A stretch of 64,000 bases of DNA from an uncultured Litoreibacter sp. (GCA_947501685.1 CANMWQ010000003.1:372001-436000); one strand, 5' to 3'; positions 38,290 to 46,822 are shown, counted from the stretch's first letter. The notes: generated from the sequence alone by a model not told the origin. Program-made: numbers and translations.

Positions 38290-38905
38290 CGACACGCAGC
38301 TGACGGAGCACGGGCTCAACGCCAACGGCTCTGGCCGCATCTTGCTACTGGCCTGCGGGGCCTTGGCCCGCGAGATCCTCGCGCTGCAAAAGGCGAATGG
38401 CTGGGACCATATGGTGCTCGCCTGCCTGCCCGCCATTTACCACAACACGCCCGAAAAAATCGTGCCGGCCATCCGGGAGGCCGTCGCCAAACACCGCGAC
38501 ACCTATGACGAGATTTTCGTGGTCTATGCCGATTGTGGCACCGGGGGGCTATTGCAGGCTGCTTGCGCTGAAATGGGTGTCAAAATGGTCGAGGGGCCGC
38601 ATTGCTACAGCTTTTTCGAAGGCAACGCGGCGTTTGACGCGCGTGACGAAATCACGGCCTTTTACCTCACCGATTTTCTGGTCCGGCAGTTCGACGCCTT
38701 TGTCACCAAACCGCTGGGGCTCGACCGCCACCCAGAGCTGCGCGACATGTATTTTGAGCATTACGAGAAACTGGTTTATCAAGCCCAGATCAAGGACCCC
38801 GCGCTTGAGGCCAAGGCCCGCGACTGCGCCGAAACCCTCGGGCTCGCTTATGAATACCGCTTCACTGGCTACGGCGATCTCGAAAACGCCCTCAAAGCCC
38901 TTTAA
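38276..38905 (+). CDS. DUF1638 family protein
   Basis: The 209-residue protein matches DUF1638, a family of unknown function repeatedly found near corrinoid methyltransferase genes in bacteria and methanogens. Conserved features include LLACGALAREILAL, YADCGTGGLLQAAC with its cysteines, and the EGPHCYSFFEG segment; the Cys/His residues may bind a metal or cofactor. I chose GTG 38276 because AAAAGG precedes it; the upstream ATG at 38225 would lie within the small membrane protein gene. Context suggests a role in handling or reactivating the corrinoid protein. Confidence 0.85.
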   Translation: MTIPDDTQLTEHGLNANGSGRILLLACGALAREILALQKANGWDHMVLACLPAIYHNTPEKIVPAIREAVAKHRDTYDEIFVVYADCGTGGLLQAACAEMGVKMVEGPHCYSFFEGNAAFDARDEITAFYLTDFLVRQFDAFVTKPLGLDRHPELRDMYFEHYEKLVYQAQIKDPALEAKARDCAETLGLAYEYRFTGYGDLENALKAL

Positions 38906-38916
38906 GCCACTCCCAG

Positions 38917-38950
38917 CTTTCCATGTTCAAAAATATCCTCCCCGAAGGGC
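38917..38950 (-). repeat. Core-only copy of the intergenic repeat downstream of sufE
   Basis: Read on the minus strand after the sufE stop, CCCTTCGGGGAGGATATTTTTGAACATGGAAAG contains a small CCC...GGG hairpin and the exact core of the copy at 3.4 kb. It fills most of the 50-base gap between convergent DUF1638 and sufE. Confidence 0.6.
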
Positions 38951-38955
38951 CGGTC

Positions 38956-39369
38956 TCACGCCAAAGCGGCGGCGGCCACAGCGCGGATCCGCTCCACCAT
39001 CGCCCGCAACCCGTTGGAGCGCTGCGCCGACAAGTGGTCATTCAACCCCAGCCGCGCCATCTCGGCGGCGGCATCCACCTTGACGACCTCCGCCACGCTC
39101 AGCCCGGAATAGAGCGCATGCAACACCGCAATCAGCCCGCGCACGATCATCGCATCGCTCTCGCCTTCAAAGGTAAAGGTCTCGCCCTCAATCGTCGGGT
39201 GCAGCCAAACCTGGCTCACGCAGCCATCGACCTTGGTGGCCGGCACTTTCAGCGCGTCGTCCAAGGGCGGCAAGGCCTTGCCCAGATCAATCACCTCGCG
39301 GTAGCGATCTTCCCAATCGTCGAGAAACTCGAAGGTTTCTACGATCTCTTCAAACCTGTCTTGTGCCAT
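38956..39369 (-). CDS. sufE: SufE family cysteine desulfuration protein
   Basis: SufE accepts sulfur from the cysteine desulfurase SufS for Fe-S cluster assembly. The 137-residue protein has the acceptor cysteine Cys50 in KVDGCVSQVWL, and the RGLIAVLHALYSGLS helix typical of the family. It stands apart from suf genes. The start is ATG 39369 (MAQDRFEEIV); the long upstream frame has no homology. Confidence 0.92.
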   Translation of the reverse strand: MAQDRFEEIVETFEFLDDWEDRYREVIDLGKALPPLDDALKVPATKVDGCVSQVWLHPTIEGETFTFEGESDAMIVRGLIAVLHALYSGLSVAEVVKVDAAAEMARLGLNDHLSAQRSNGLRAMVERIRAVAAAALA

Positions 39370-39516
39370 CTGCCCCGCCTTTCGCGTCGCTCCGTTCCCG
39401 CAGATATAGCGGAGCCGCACCGGGCGTCCACCACCTTTGGCTTTCCAAATCCCAGATGATGCGCTACCCCTTTTTGAAACACGCGCGGCGGCAAGACCGA
39501 TTTGACAGGTAGAGCG

Positions 39517-39987
39517 ATGAAAACGAACCGGATCAAAACCCCTCTTCTGGCCCTTTTGGCCGCGACCGTGACCCTGAGCGCCTGCGGGCGGGTCGCCGAT
39601 AGTGGGTTGAACCCGTTCAACTGGTTTGGCCGCGAAAGCGTGGAGACGGTTGCAGCCAATGCCGAAGTGATCACCGATGGCCGCCAATTGGTCGATCAGG
39701 TGACCGAGTTGGCTGTTGATGCGACGCCGGAAGGGGCCATCATCCGGGCGGTGGGTCTGCCACCGGTGCAGGGGTTCTGGGACGCGGAACTGGTGCGCGT
39801 GCAAAGCGCTGATCCGTCGCTGGCGGTCTATGAATTCCGGGTGCTGCCACCCTTAGAGCGTCAGGCGCAATCGACCCCGCAATCGCGCGAGATTATTGCG
39901 GGTGCCGCGCTCAACAATCGGCAATTGGCCAGCATTCGCGGCATTATCGTGCGCGGCCAACGCAGCCAGCGTTCCGTCAGCCGTTAG
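39517..39987 (+). CDS. Predicted lipoprotein of unknown function
   Basis: The 156-residue precursor has a clear lipoprotein signal (LLALLAATVTLSACG, lipobox L-S-A-C). The mature part begins RVADSGLNPFNWFGRES and is a small mixed alpha/beta domain without motifs I recognise. The tail is basic (RGQRSQRSVSR). ATG 39517 follows an AGGT stretch. It converges on rnd with a 20-base gap. Confidence 0.75.
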   Translation: MKTNRIKTPLLALLAATVTLSACGRVADSGLNPFNWFGRESVETVAANAEVITDGRQLVDQVTELAVDATPEGAIIRAVGLPPVQGFWDAELVRVQSADPSLAVYEFRVLPPLERQAQSTPQSREIIAGAALNNRQLASIRGIIVRGQRSQRSVSR

Positions 39988-40007
39988 TCAGCCGTTAAGC
40001 AAAAACG

Positions 40008-41171
40008 CTAAATCTCGATGATTTTCACGGTGGCATTATCTGCCGTCAGCGCGACCTCGCCTGCGCAAAGTCGCAAGGCGTCGGAGCCGAAGACCTCCTG
40101 ACGCCAGCCGGACATGGCCAATCCGTCCCGTGCGCCCATCGCGATATCATCCAGCTCGGAGGCCGTCGCGATCAGTTTTTGCGCGACACCGGCCTGCTCG
40201 GCCTTTGCTTTCAAGAGCACGCGCAGCAGATCGGCGAGGGCCGCGTTGATGGCGCTTTTGTCGCGCGGAGCGGGCACTTTGGGCATGTCATCCGGCGCGC
40301 AGGCCAGACCAGCAGCGACGGCGGCCAGAATACCATCCGCAATCTCGCCCTTGCGGGCTTCGCGCAGCAGCAAGCGGGTCTTGCCCAGATCGGACTGCGC
40401 TTTGGGCTTGGCGGAGGCCAGTTCCAGCAGCGCATCGTCCTTGTAGACCCGGCTGCGCGGGACATTTTTGGTCTGGGCGTAATGCTCGCGGAACTGTGCC
40501 AGCTCGCGGACAATGGCCAGAAATTTCGGTGCATTGGTGCGGACTTTTACACGACGCCACGCGTTTTCGGGCTGCACCACATAGGTGTCCGGCGCGCGCA
40601 ACACGGCCATTTCTTCCTCAACCCAGCTCAGGCGTTTGGTGCGGGTCAGCCGGGTGGAGAGGTATTCGTAGATGTCGCGCAGATGGGTGACGTCGGCCAG
40701 CGCGTAGTTTTTCTGCGCATCTGAGAGCGGGCGGCGCGACCAGTCGGTGAACCGAGACGACTTGTCCACGCTCTCTTTGGCGATCTTGCGCACCAAGGTC
40801 TCGTAGCCGACCTGCTCGCCAAAATTGCACACCATGGCGGCGACTTGCGTGTCAAACAGAGGCACCGGAATGACGCCACCTTCGACGTAGAATATCTCGA
40901 GATCCTGCCGCGCGGCGTGGAACACTTTGACCACGGCCTCGTCGCGGAAGAGGTCGTAGAGCGGCTCGAGCGACATGTCGGATCCTTCGATCGGATCGAC
41001 AAGCACGGCGTCTTGCTCGGGATCATCGCCCGCGACGGCCAGCTGGATCAGGCATAGTTTGGCGTAATATGTCCGCTCGCGCAGAAACTCTGTGTCGACG
41101 GTGACATAGGCAAATTTGGCAGCATGCGCGCAATAGGCCGCAAGATCTTGTGTCGTGGTGATGGTTTTCAT
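40008..41171 (-). CDS. rnd: Ribonuclease D
   Basis: RNase D is a 3'-5' exonuclease that trims tRNA precursors. The 387-residue protein has the DEDD-family motifs (VTVDTEFLRE, HAARQDLEIFY, and YALADVTHLRDIY) followed by an HRDC domain (about 210-290). The length and domain order fit the family. It is downstream of purM-purN on the same strand with an 89-base gap. Confidence 0.95.
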   Translation of the reverse strand: MKTITTTQDLAAYCAHAAKFAYVTVDTEFLRERTYYAKLCLIQLAVAGDDPEQDAVLVDPIEGSDMSLEPLYDLFRDEAVVKVFHAARQDLEIFYVEGGVIPVPLFDTQVAAMVCNFGEQVGYETLVRKIAKESVDKSSRFTDWSRRPLSDAQKNYALADVTHLRDIYEYLSTRLTRTKRLSWVEEEMAVLRAPDTYVVQPENAWRRVKVRTNAPKFLAIVRELAQFREHYAQTKNVPRSRVYKDDALLELASAKPKAQSDLGKTRLLLREARKGEIADGILAAVAAGLACAPDDMPKVPAPRDKSAINAALADLLRVLLKAKAEQAGVAQKLIATASELDDIAMGARDGLAMSGWRQEVFGSDALRLCAGEVALTADNATVKIIEI

Positions 41172-41260
41172 TTGGGTCCGGCTATCGTTTTTCTTGTTTC
41201 AGTCCGCCCACCGGTCTGAATTTTATATGCGCATACACCAGAAATGAAAAGGGACGGATA

Positions 41261-41863
41261 TCACGTTGCGTCACTTTTCCAATCACGCCTTTTACGGTCC
41301 CCCGTGGCGAACCTGCGCAGGGTCGCGGGGTAGATGAGGTGCTCGTAGCGCAGGACTTTTTGGGCAAGGCTCTCTGGCGTCTCGCCCGGTGCGATGCCGA
41401 CGCGGGCTTGGCAGAGGATGGGGCCGCCATCGAGCTCGGCTGTGGCCTCGTGGACGGTGCAGCCGGCATGGGTGTCGCCTGCCTCCAGCGCGCGGGCGTG
41501 GGTGTTGAGCCCTTTGTATTTCGGCAAAAGCGAGGGGTGGATGTTGAGCATCTTGCCGGACCATTTCTCCATGAAACCCGGCGTCAGGATGCGCATGAAA
41601 CCAGCAAGGCAAATGATGTCGGTCTTGGCCGCCTCGAGGTGAATGTTGAGCTGCGCCTCAAAGCTGGGACGGTCCTGGCCAAAGGGGCGGTGATCAACGG
41701 CAGCCGTGGGAATGCCAAGCTCTGCGGCACGTGCCAGACCCGTGGCGCCAGATTCATTTGACATGACTAAACAAGGGGTTGCAGGGTGATCTTCATCCAT
41801 ACTCTCGACCAGTTTGAGCATGTTCGAGCCGCCCCCCGAAATCAGGATCGCGACGTTTTTCAA
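41261..41863 (-). CDS. purN: Phosphoribosylglycinamide formyltransferase
   Basis: GAR transformylase adds a formyl group from 10-formyltetrahydrofolate in purine synthesis. The 200-residue protein begins [16 protein letters not shown] and has the active-site run [22 protein letters not shown] and the [13 protein letters not shown] segment with the catalytic Asp. The only sensible start is TTG 41863, which overlaps the purM stop as TTGA. The two are therefore translationally coupled. Confidence 0.94.
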   Translation of the reverse strand: MKNVAILISGGGSNMLKLVESMDEDHPATPCLVMSNESGATGLARAAELGIPTAAVDHRPFGQDRPSFEAQLNIHLEAAKTDIICLAGFMRILTPGFMEKWSGKMLNIHPSLLPKYKGLNTHARALEAGDTHAGCTVHEATAELDGGPILCQARVGIAPGETPESLAQKVLRYEHLIYPATLRRFATGDRKRRDWKSDAT

Positions 41864-42906
41864 AGCAATGTGCCGCGATAGGCGACGCCCGGCTCCTGCG
41901 TGACATGGCCCAGTTGGGAAACGGTTTCTCCGGCCTCTGTGAGCAGTTTGGTCAGGGTGTCGGCCTTGTCGGCAGAGACGACCAGCACCATGCCGATGCC
42001 GGAGTTGAACGTCTTGAGCATCTCGGGTTCGGAGATGCCGCCTTCGCTTGCCAGCCACTTGAAAACAGGCGGCAGATCCCATGCGTCAAGGTCAATGGAA
42101 ACGCCTAGACCGTCAGGCAAAACGCGCGGGATGTTTTCGGTCAAACCGCCGCCTGTGATATGGGCCAGCGCGTGGACGCCACCTGAACGAATGGCCGTAA
42201 GTGATTGCTTTACATACAATCTTGTCGGGTTCAGCAGGGCCTCGCCCAAGCTGCCTTCGCCGAAGGGAGAGGCCGCGTCCCACGCCAGCCCGGAACGCTC
42301 CACCACGCGGCGCACAAGGGAGTAGCCGTTGGAATGCACGCCGTCTGAGGCGAGGCCCAGCAACACGTCGCCTGCGGCCACGTCGGCGGGCAATGCGGTG
42401 CCGCGCTCCATCGCGCCGACAGAGAAGCCCGCCAGATCGAAATCCCCTGCCCCGTACATGCCCGGCATCTCGGCGGTCTCGCCGCCGATCAGCGCGCAGC
42501 CGGAGCGTTTGCAGCCCTCGGCGATGCCTTCGATGATCGTGGCGGCGTCTTCCATCTCGAGCTTGCCAGTGGCGAAATAATCGAGGAAAAACAAGGGCTC
42601 CGCCCCTTGGCAGACCAGATCATTGACGCACATGGCGACCAGATCAATGCCGATGGTGCCCAGATGCCCGGTGTCGATGGCGATGCGCAGCTTGGTGCCC
42701 ACGCCGTCCGTTGCGCCCACCAGAATGGGGTCGGAATAGCCCGCGGCCTTGAGGTCAAACAGGGCGCCGAAGCCGCCCAGACCAGCCATGACGCCGGAGC
42801 GGTTGGTGGCGGCGGCGGCGGGTTTGATACGGTCCACAAGGGCGTTGCCTGCGTCGATATCAACGCCTGCATCTGCATAGGTCAGTCCGTTTTTCTTGTC
42901 GCTCAT
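41860..42906 (-). CDS. purM: Phosphoribosylformylglycinamidine cyclo-ligase
   Basis: AIR synthetase closes the imidazole ring in purine synthesis. The 348-residue protein has the family hallmarks [13 protein letters not shown], the ATP-grasp-like glycine-rich [11 protein letters not shown] and the [15 protein letters not shown] segment. ATG 42906 is preceded by AGGGGG. A large inverted repeat of possible regulatory role lies 88-140 bases upstream. Confidence 0.96.
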   Translation of the reverse strand: MSDKKNGLTYADAGVDIDAGNALVDRIKPAAAATNRSGVMAGLGGFGALFDLKAAGYSDPILVGATDGVGTKLRIAIDTGHLGTIGIDLVAMCVNDLVCQGAEPLFFLDYFATGKLEMEDAATIIEGIAEGCKRSGCALIGGETAEMPGMYGAGDFDLAGFSVGAMERGTALPADVAAGDVLLGLASDGVHSNGYSLVRRVVERSGLAWDAASPFGEGSLGEALLNPTRLYVKQSLTAIRSGGVHALAHITGGGLTENIPRVLPDGLGVSIDLDAWDLPPVFKWLASEGGISEPEMLKTFNSGIGMVLVVSADKADTLTKLLTEAGETVSQLGHVTQEPGVAYRGTLL

Positions 42907-42993
42907 GACGCCCCCTGATCGTGTTTGACGTTGCGATAGAGCATGCGGCCTGCGCATGCAATGCGAGGGGCTTGTTTGGGGTGAAATCTGCGG

Positions 42994-43046
42994 TTTGGGA
43001 CATTTTGGGACAAAAGTTTTTGGCCGATTCCCCAAAATGTCCCAAA
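42994..43046. repeat. Large inverted repeat upstream of purM
   Basis: Perfect 16-base arms TTTGGGACATTTTGGG and its complement are separated by 21 bases. A further GGGACA at 43007 makes direct repeats of TTTGGGACA within the left arm. It lies between purM and the divergent tRNA-Ile2 gene, 88 bases from the purM start, suggesting an operator or a control site for purM. It shares the TTTTGG..CAAAAGTTTT interior with the element at 35.4 kb. Confidence 0.65.
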
Positions 43047-43145
43047 ACTTCATGGTGTCTATCCGGTTAACAACCCGCGGCCCTGCGCGCGCTGTGATCC
43101 CTTGACGCGCAGGCTTGGTCTGGTAGCAAGTCGACACGCCATTGG

Positions 43146-43222
43146 GGGCCTGTAGCTCAATTGGTTAGAGCAGAGCGCTCATAACGCTTTGGTTGCGGGT
43201 TCAAGTCCTGCCGGGCCTACCA
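43146..43222 (+). tRNA. tRNA-Ile2 (CAU anticodon, lysidine type)
   Basis: The 77-base gene folds into a cloverleaf: acceptor GGGCCTG/CGGGCCT, D stem GCTC/GAGC, anticodon stem GAGCG/CGCTT with loop CTCATAA, T stem GCGGG/CCTGC, and an encoded CCA. The anticodon is CAU. C4-G69 and C5-G68 pairs in the acceptor are the determinants used by TilS, and the overall sequence resembles Ile2 rather than elongator or initiator tRNA-Met. I therefore call it the AUA-decoding isoleucine tRNA whose C34 is converted to lysidine. Confidence 0.85.
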
Positions 43223-43242
43223 CTTCCCCAATTCGAGACCTC

Positions 43243-44223
43243 TTAGCTGTCGTACAGCCCGGCGGTTTTTCCGCGCAGAGCGACCAGTGCCAGCACCGCG
43301 TCGATGGTGGGGGTTGGGGTGTCGGTGACGCGGCCCAGCTCTTTGACGGAGCCGACAAGCGCGTCGATTTCCATCGGGCGGCCTTGGTCGAGATCTTGCA
43401 ACATTGAGGTGCGGTGCGCGCCGACATCTGCGCCGCCTTGGATGCGGCGGTCGACGTCGATGGGAAACTTCACGCCCAGCTTTTCGGCGATGGTCTGGGC
43501 CTCCAGCATCATGTTGCGGGCGACCTCACGCGTGCCGGGGTCGGTGCAGAGCACGTCGAGCGTGGCATGGGTCAGCGCGGAGATCGGATTGAAGCTGAGA
43601 TTGCCCCAGAGCTTGACCCAGATCTCGTCGCGCAGTTTCGGGCGGACCGGGGCTTTCAGCCCGGCGGCGCTGAGCGCTTTCGACAGCGCCAAAGCGCGCT
43701 CCGATTTGGAGCCGTCTGGCTCGCCCAATGAGAAGCGGTTGCCTTCGATATGTTTGACCACGCCGGGCTCGATCACCTCGGCGGCCGGATAGACCACGCA
43801 GCCCAGCACGCGGTCGGGGCCAAAGCCGTCCCATTGCGCGTTGCCGGGATCGACGCTTTGCAGGCGGGTGCCTTCCAAAGGGCCGCCGATTTTGTGGAAA
43901 TACCACCATGGCACCCCGTTGACGCCGGAGACGATTGTGGTGTTCTCCCCGATGAGCGGCCGCATATGCGGCACCACGGCGGGGACCGAATGGGCCTTGA
44001 GCGTGACGATCACGTAATCCTGCGGGCCGAGGTCGGACGCTTTGTCGGAGGCGGTGACGGGAACGGTGGTCTCGCCCCCCTCCTCGATCAGGCGCAGGCC
44101 GTTTTCGCGCATGGCTTTGAGATGCGGGCCACGGGCCACAAGGCTGACATCCGCGCCTGCCTGCGCCAGTTTTGCGCCCATATAGCCGCCGATTGCGCCG
44201 GCTCCGAAGATACAGATTTTCAT
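43243..44223 (-). CDS. Ketopantoate reductase family protein (ApbA/PanE)
   Basis: The 326-residue NADPH-dependent reductase has the Rossmann motif IFGAGAIGGYMGA at the start, the conserved Lys in VTLKAHSVPAVV, and the family helix segment KLWGNLSFNPISALT followed by DVDRRIQGG. It could be 2-dehydropantoate 2-reductase of CoA synthesis, but roseobacters have several paralogues, so I give no gene symbol. ATG 44223 is chosen over 44304, because the longer frame reads through the ligase remnant. Confidence 0.88.
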   Translation of the reverse strand: MKICIFGAGAIGGYMGAKLAQAGADVSLVARGPHLKAMRENGLRLIEEGGETTVPVTASDKASDLGPQDYVIVTLKAHSVPAVVPHMRPLIGENTTIVSGVNGVPWWYFHKIGGPLEGTRLQSVDPGNAQWDGFGPDRVLGCVVYPAAEVIEPGVVKHIEGNRFSLGEPDGSKSERALALSKALSAAGLKAPVRPKLRDEIWVKLWGNLSFNPISALTHATLDVLCTDPGTREVARNMMLEAQTIAEKLGVKFPIDVDRRIQGGADVGAHRTSMLQDLDQGRPMEIDALVGSVKELGRVTDTPTPTIDAVLALVALRGKTAGLYDS

Positions 44224-44233
44224 GTCGTGTTTC

Positions 44234-44337
44234 CTAGCCCAGCCCAAGTTTCTCGGCAAGGCCGATGCGTTGCAGCTTGTCGGTCGCAGCCTTCGGGAAC
44301 TCACCGAGGATCAGAATTTTGCGCGGCTTTCCATGCG
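44234..44337 (-). pseudogene. Remnant of an AMP-dependent acyl-CoA ligase C-terminus
   Basis: Minus-strand translation gives HGKPRKILILGEFPKAATDK followed by LQRIGLAEKLGLG and TAG. This matches the last 30-35 residues of AMP-forming acyl-CoA ligases (the A10 lysine region, P-x-x-A-T-x-K-x-Q-R). In this piece the usual TGK is TDK. No ligase body lies upstream: the frame loses similarity within a few codons and the histidine kinase stop follows at 44410. It appears to be a deletion scar just upstream of the reductase gene. Confidence 0.6.
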
Positions 44338-44409
44338 CATGGGGCGTCCGAGGCCCCTGCCCGCCTGCCTGCGGGGTGGGTTGTTTTCCGCGCGACAGAC
44401 AGGCACCCG

Positions 44410-45711
44410 CTATCTTGGCAGCACCAGTTCGACGCTCAGCCCGCCCAGATCGGCGCTGTCGCCAAGACGCAGGGAACCGCCATGCACCCGCATGATATCG
44501 GCGGCGATGGACAGGCCGAGCCCGACGCCCGAGCCTTTGTTCTGGTTACGAGACGCGTCGAGGCGGGCGAAGGGTTTCAGCGCCTCCTCGCGGTGGGTCT
44601 CGGGGATGCCGGGGCCGTCATCCTCCACGGTGATGCGGACGGATTTTTCCAGCACCTCAAGCGACAGCACGGCATGGGTGCCATAGCGGGTCGCGTTGCC
44701 CGCGAGGTTTTCCAGCGCGCGTTTAATCGCCAAGGGGCGCAGGTTCATCTGCACGGGACCCTTTGGCATCTGGCCCAGGGTGAGGTTTTGGCCCGCACGG
44801 GTGGCGTTTTCGGCGACCTCCTGAACCAGTGCGCGCAGGTCGCAGGGCTCCAGCTCTTGCGTCGCGTCAGACCGGGCGAAGTTGAGAAAGGCGGTGATCA
44901 GCCCCTCCATCTCAGTCACATCGCTGATCAGCGCCTGATTGTCCTTGGTGTCGGGCTGCATGGACAGCCCCAGCTTCAGCCGCGTCAACGGCGTGCGCAG
45001 GTCGTGGCTGACGCCTGACAGCATCAATGTGCGCTGCTGGGTTTGCCGCTCGATCCGGGAGCGCATGTGCAAAAACGCGCCGCCTGCGGAGCGGACCTCA
45101 TTGGCGCCGGAGGGTTGATAGGAGACCACCTCCCCCTTGCCGAAAGCCTCTGCGGCATTGGCCAGTCGCTTGATGGGGCGCAGCTGGTTGCGCAGGAACA
45201 GATAGGCGATCAGCGTCATCAGCGCGCCCGTGGCCAGCATCAGCACGATCAGCTGATGCGGGTTGCGCGCGGAGACCCGGCTGCGTGGAAACACCATTTC
45301 CAGCACCTCGCCATTGACCAGCGCCCCGATGCGCACCGCTTTGCGGGTCTCGACCAGATCAACCCCGGTGAGCATGTCGAGATTGCCTTGCAAGGTCGCA
45401 AAAATCGCATGGCCCGAGAGGTCATAGACGCGGATGCGGGTCTCCACCTGCGTTCCGGGGTAGCGGGTCTCCACCCCAAGCCGCCCGGAGCGCATCTCAA
45501 GCTCGCCCGCGCTTTGCCCGGCGGCCTCGGCCAGAAGTGCGATCTGCGGCACCATATTTTGTGTCATTTGCACCGTGACATCTTCATAGAGACGTTGAAT
45601 GAAGGCAAAAGACACGACAATCTGGATGGTGATGATTGGCACCAACAAGATAAGCGCCGCACGGCCATAGAGGCTGCGGGGCAATAAGCGTTTGACAGAA
45701 AGATACCGCAT
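44410..45711 (-). CDS. EnvZ-like sensor histidine kinase (no adjacent regulator)
   Basis: The 433-residue kinase has helix 1 (AALILLVPIITIQIVVSFAF), a periplasmic domain of about 120 residues, helix 2 (LIVLMLATGALMTLIAYLFL), a HAMP domain (LRPIKRLANAAEAFGKGE), phospho-acceptor His in SGVSHDLRTPLTRLKLG, and an HATPase domain (NLAGNATRYG, DDGPGIPETHR, GVGLGLSIA). This is the EnvZ class. EnvZ kinases normally follow an OmpR gene; here the upstream neighbour is a divergent hydrolase gene only 42 bases away, so the partner is elsewhere. Confidence 0.9.
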   Translation of the reverse strand: MRYLSVKRLLPRSLYGRAALILLVPIITIQIVVSFAFIQRLYEDVTVQMTQNMVPQIALLAEAAGQSAGELEMRSGRLGVETRYPGTQVETRIRVYDLSGHAIFATLQGNLDMLTGVDLVETRKAVRIGALVNGEVLEMVFPRSRVSARNPHQLIVLMLATGALMTLIAYLFLRNQLRPIKRLANAAEAFGKGEVVSYQPSGANEVRSAGGAFLHMRSRIERQTQQRTLMLSGVSHDLRTPLTRLKLGLSMQPDTKDNQALISDVTEMEGLITAFLNFARSDATQELEPCDLRALVQEVAENATRAGQNLTLGQMPKGPVQMNLRPLAIKRALENLAGNATRYGTHAVLSLEVLEKSVRITVEDDGPGIPETHREEALKPFARLDASRNQNKGSGVGLGLSIAADIMRVHGGSLRLGDSADLGGLSVELVLPR

Positions 45712-45753
45712 AGGCTGCCAAACTAGGCGGCTGCGCGGATGAGGGAAAGCCCA

Positions 45754-46680
45754 ATGGACGAGATCACCGCCTTCAACCCGCCTGTTGGCATCGCGCAAGA
45801 GGTTGGACCAGCCGTCCGGCGGGTGCTCGCCCCCAACCCCTCGCCCATGACGTTTCGGGGCACCAACACCTATCTGGTGGGCACGCGCGACATTGCCGTC
45901 ATCGACCCCGGCCCCCCGGACGAGGCGCATCTGGCCGCGATCATGGACGCGCTGGAGGGCCATCAGCGGATCAGCCATATTTTCGTGACGCATAGCCATG
46001 TGGACCACTCCCCGCTGGCGATGGTGTTGGCGCAGTTTTCCGGGACACGCGTGTATGGGTTCGGCCCCAGTGCCGCAGGGCGCGCGCCGATGATGGCGGG
46101 CTTGGGCGCGCTGGGCGGCGGCGAAGGGGTGGACGAGACGTTTATGCCTGATGTTGCGATGGCTCATCTGGACGAGGTCACGGGCTCCGATTGGGGCCTG
46201 CGCGCGCTGCACACGCCGGGACATATGGGCAACCATCTGAGCTTTGAGCTGGATATGGGCGGCGCGTTCAGCGGGCATGTGTTTTGCGGCGATCTGGTGA
46301 TGGGGTGGTCGACCTCGCTGGTGTCTCCGCCCGATGGGCATGTGTCGGATTTCATGGCCTCTTTGCAGATGATGTCGGACCGCGCGGGCCACGCGGTGTA
46401 TCACGCGGGCCACGGCGCGCCGATAGAGGACCCGGTCGCGCGGATGGCCGAGCTGATGGCGCATCGGCGTGGCCGGGAGGGCCAGATTTTGGAGGCATTG
46501 CGCGCCCGCCCGATGACTGCCGCGCAGCTGGCGGAGGCAATTTACGAGGGTCTTGACCCGCAGCTGCTGCCCGCCGCCGCGCGCAACGTGTTGGCGCATC
46601 TCATTGATTTAACAGCTAGAGGCGCCGTCGCCCCCGCGGGGCCTCTGACCGAGCAGGCAGTTTTCTCACGGCAGGCGTAA
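45754..46680 (+). CDS. MBL-fold metallohydrolase (LACTB2-like)
   Basis: The 308-residue protein has the metallo-beta-lactamase motif HSHVDH, further metal ligands in TPGHMGNHLS and FCGDLVMGW, and a C-terminal winged-helix-like domain (MTAAQLAEAIYEGLD). This arrangement is seen in LACTB2-like hydrolases, some of which act on RNA; the substrate is unknown. ATG 45754 has AGGGAAAG upstream. It is divergent from the histidine kinase with only 42 bases between start codons. Confidence 0.88.
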   Translation: MDEITAFNPPVGIAQEVGPAVRRVLAPNPSPMTFRGTNTYLVGTRDIAVIDPGPPDEAHLAAIMDALEGHQRISHIFVTHSHVDHSPLAMVLAQFSGTRVYGFGPSAAGRAPMMAGLGALGGGEGVDETFMPDVAMAHLDEVTGSDWGLRALHTPGHMGNHLSFELDMGGAFSGHVFCGDLVMGWSTSLVSPPDGHVSDFMASLQMMSDRAGHAVYHAGHGAPIEDPVARMAELMAHRRGREGQILEALRARPMTAAQLAEAIYEGLDPQLLPAAARNVLAHLIDLTARGAVAPAGPLTEQAVFSRQA

Positions 46681-46738
46681 AATTCGTCTTCTACCCACTT
46701 GCCGAGCCTGAGACCCCTTGCTATATCGCCCGAACCGT

Positions 46739-46813
46739 TCCGGCGTAGCTCAGCGGTAGAGCAGTTGACTGTTAATCAATTGGTCGTAGGTTCGATCCCT
46801 ACCGCCGGAGCCA
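46739..46813 (+). tRNA. tRNA-Asn (GTT)
   Basis: The 75-base cloverleaf has acceptor arms TCCGGCG/CGCCGGA, D stem GCTC/GAGC, anticodon stem GTTGA/TCAAT with loop CTGTTAA (anticodon GTT), T stem GTAGG/CCTAC, discriminator G and encoded CCA. All stems are perfect or nearly so. Confidence 0.96.
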
Positions 46814-46822
46814 ATTCTTCCT

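Noticed and set aside
41196-41230. Intrinsic terminator between rnd and purN (TTCAG...CTGAATTTT)
   Set aside because: The T-run is on the plus strand where no gene ends; on the minus strand no T-run follows, and the stem has an internal mismatch.
41261-42082. A longer purN start inside purM
   Set aside because: The upstream part of the frame has no homology and overlaps purM; TTG 41863 gives the normal N-terminus and a stop-start overlap.
43146-43222. Elongator tRNA-Met
   Set aside because: The anticodon is CAU, but the C4-G69 and C5-G68 pairs and overall sequence fit the lysidine-modified isoleucine tRNA better; Met remains a minor alternative.
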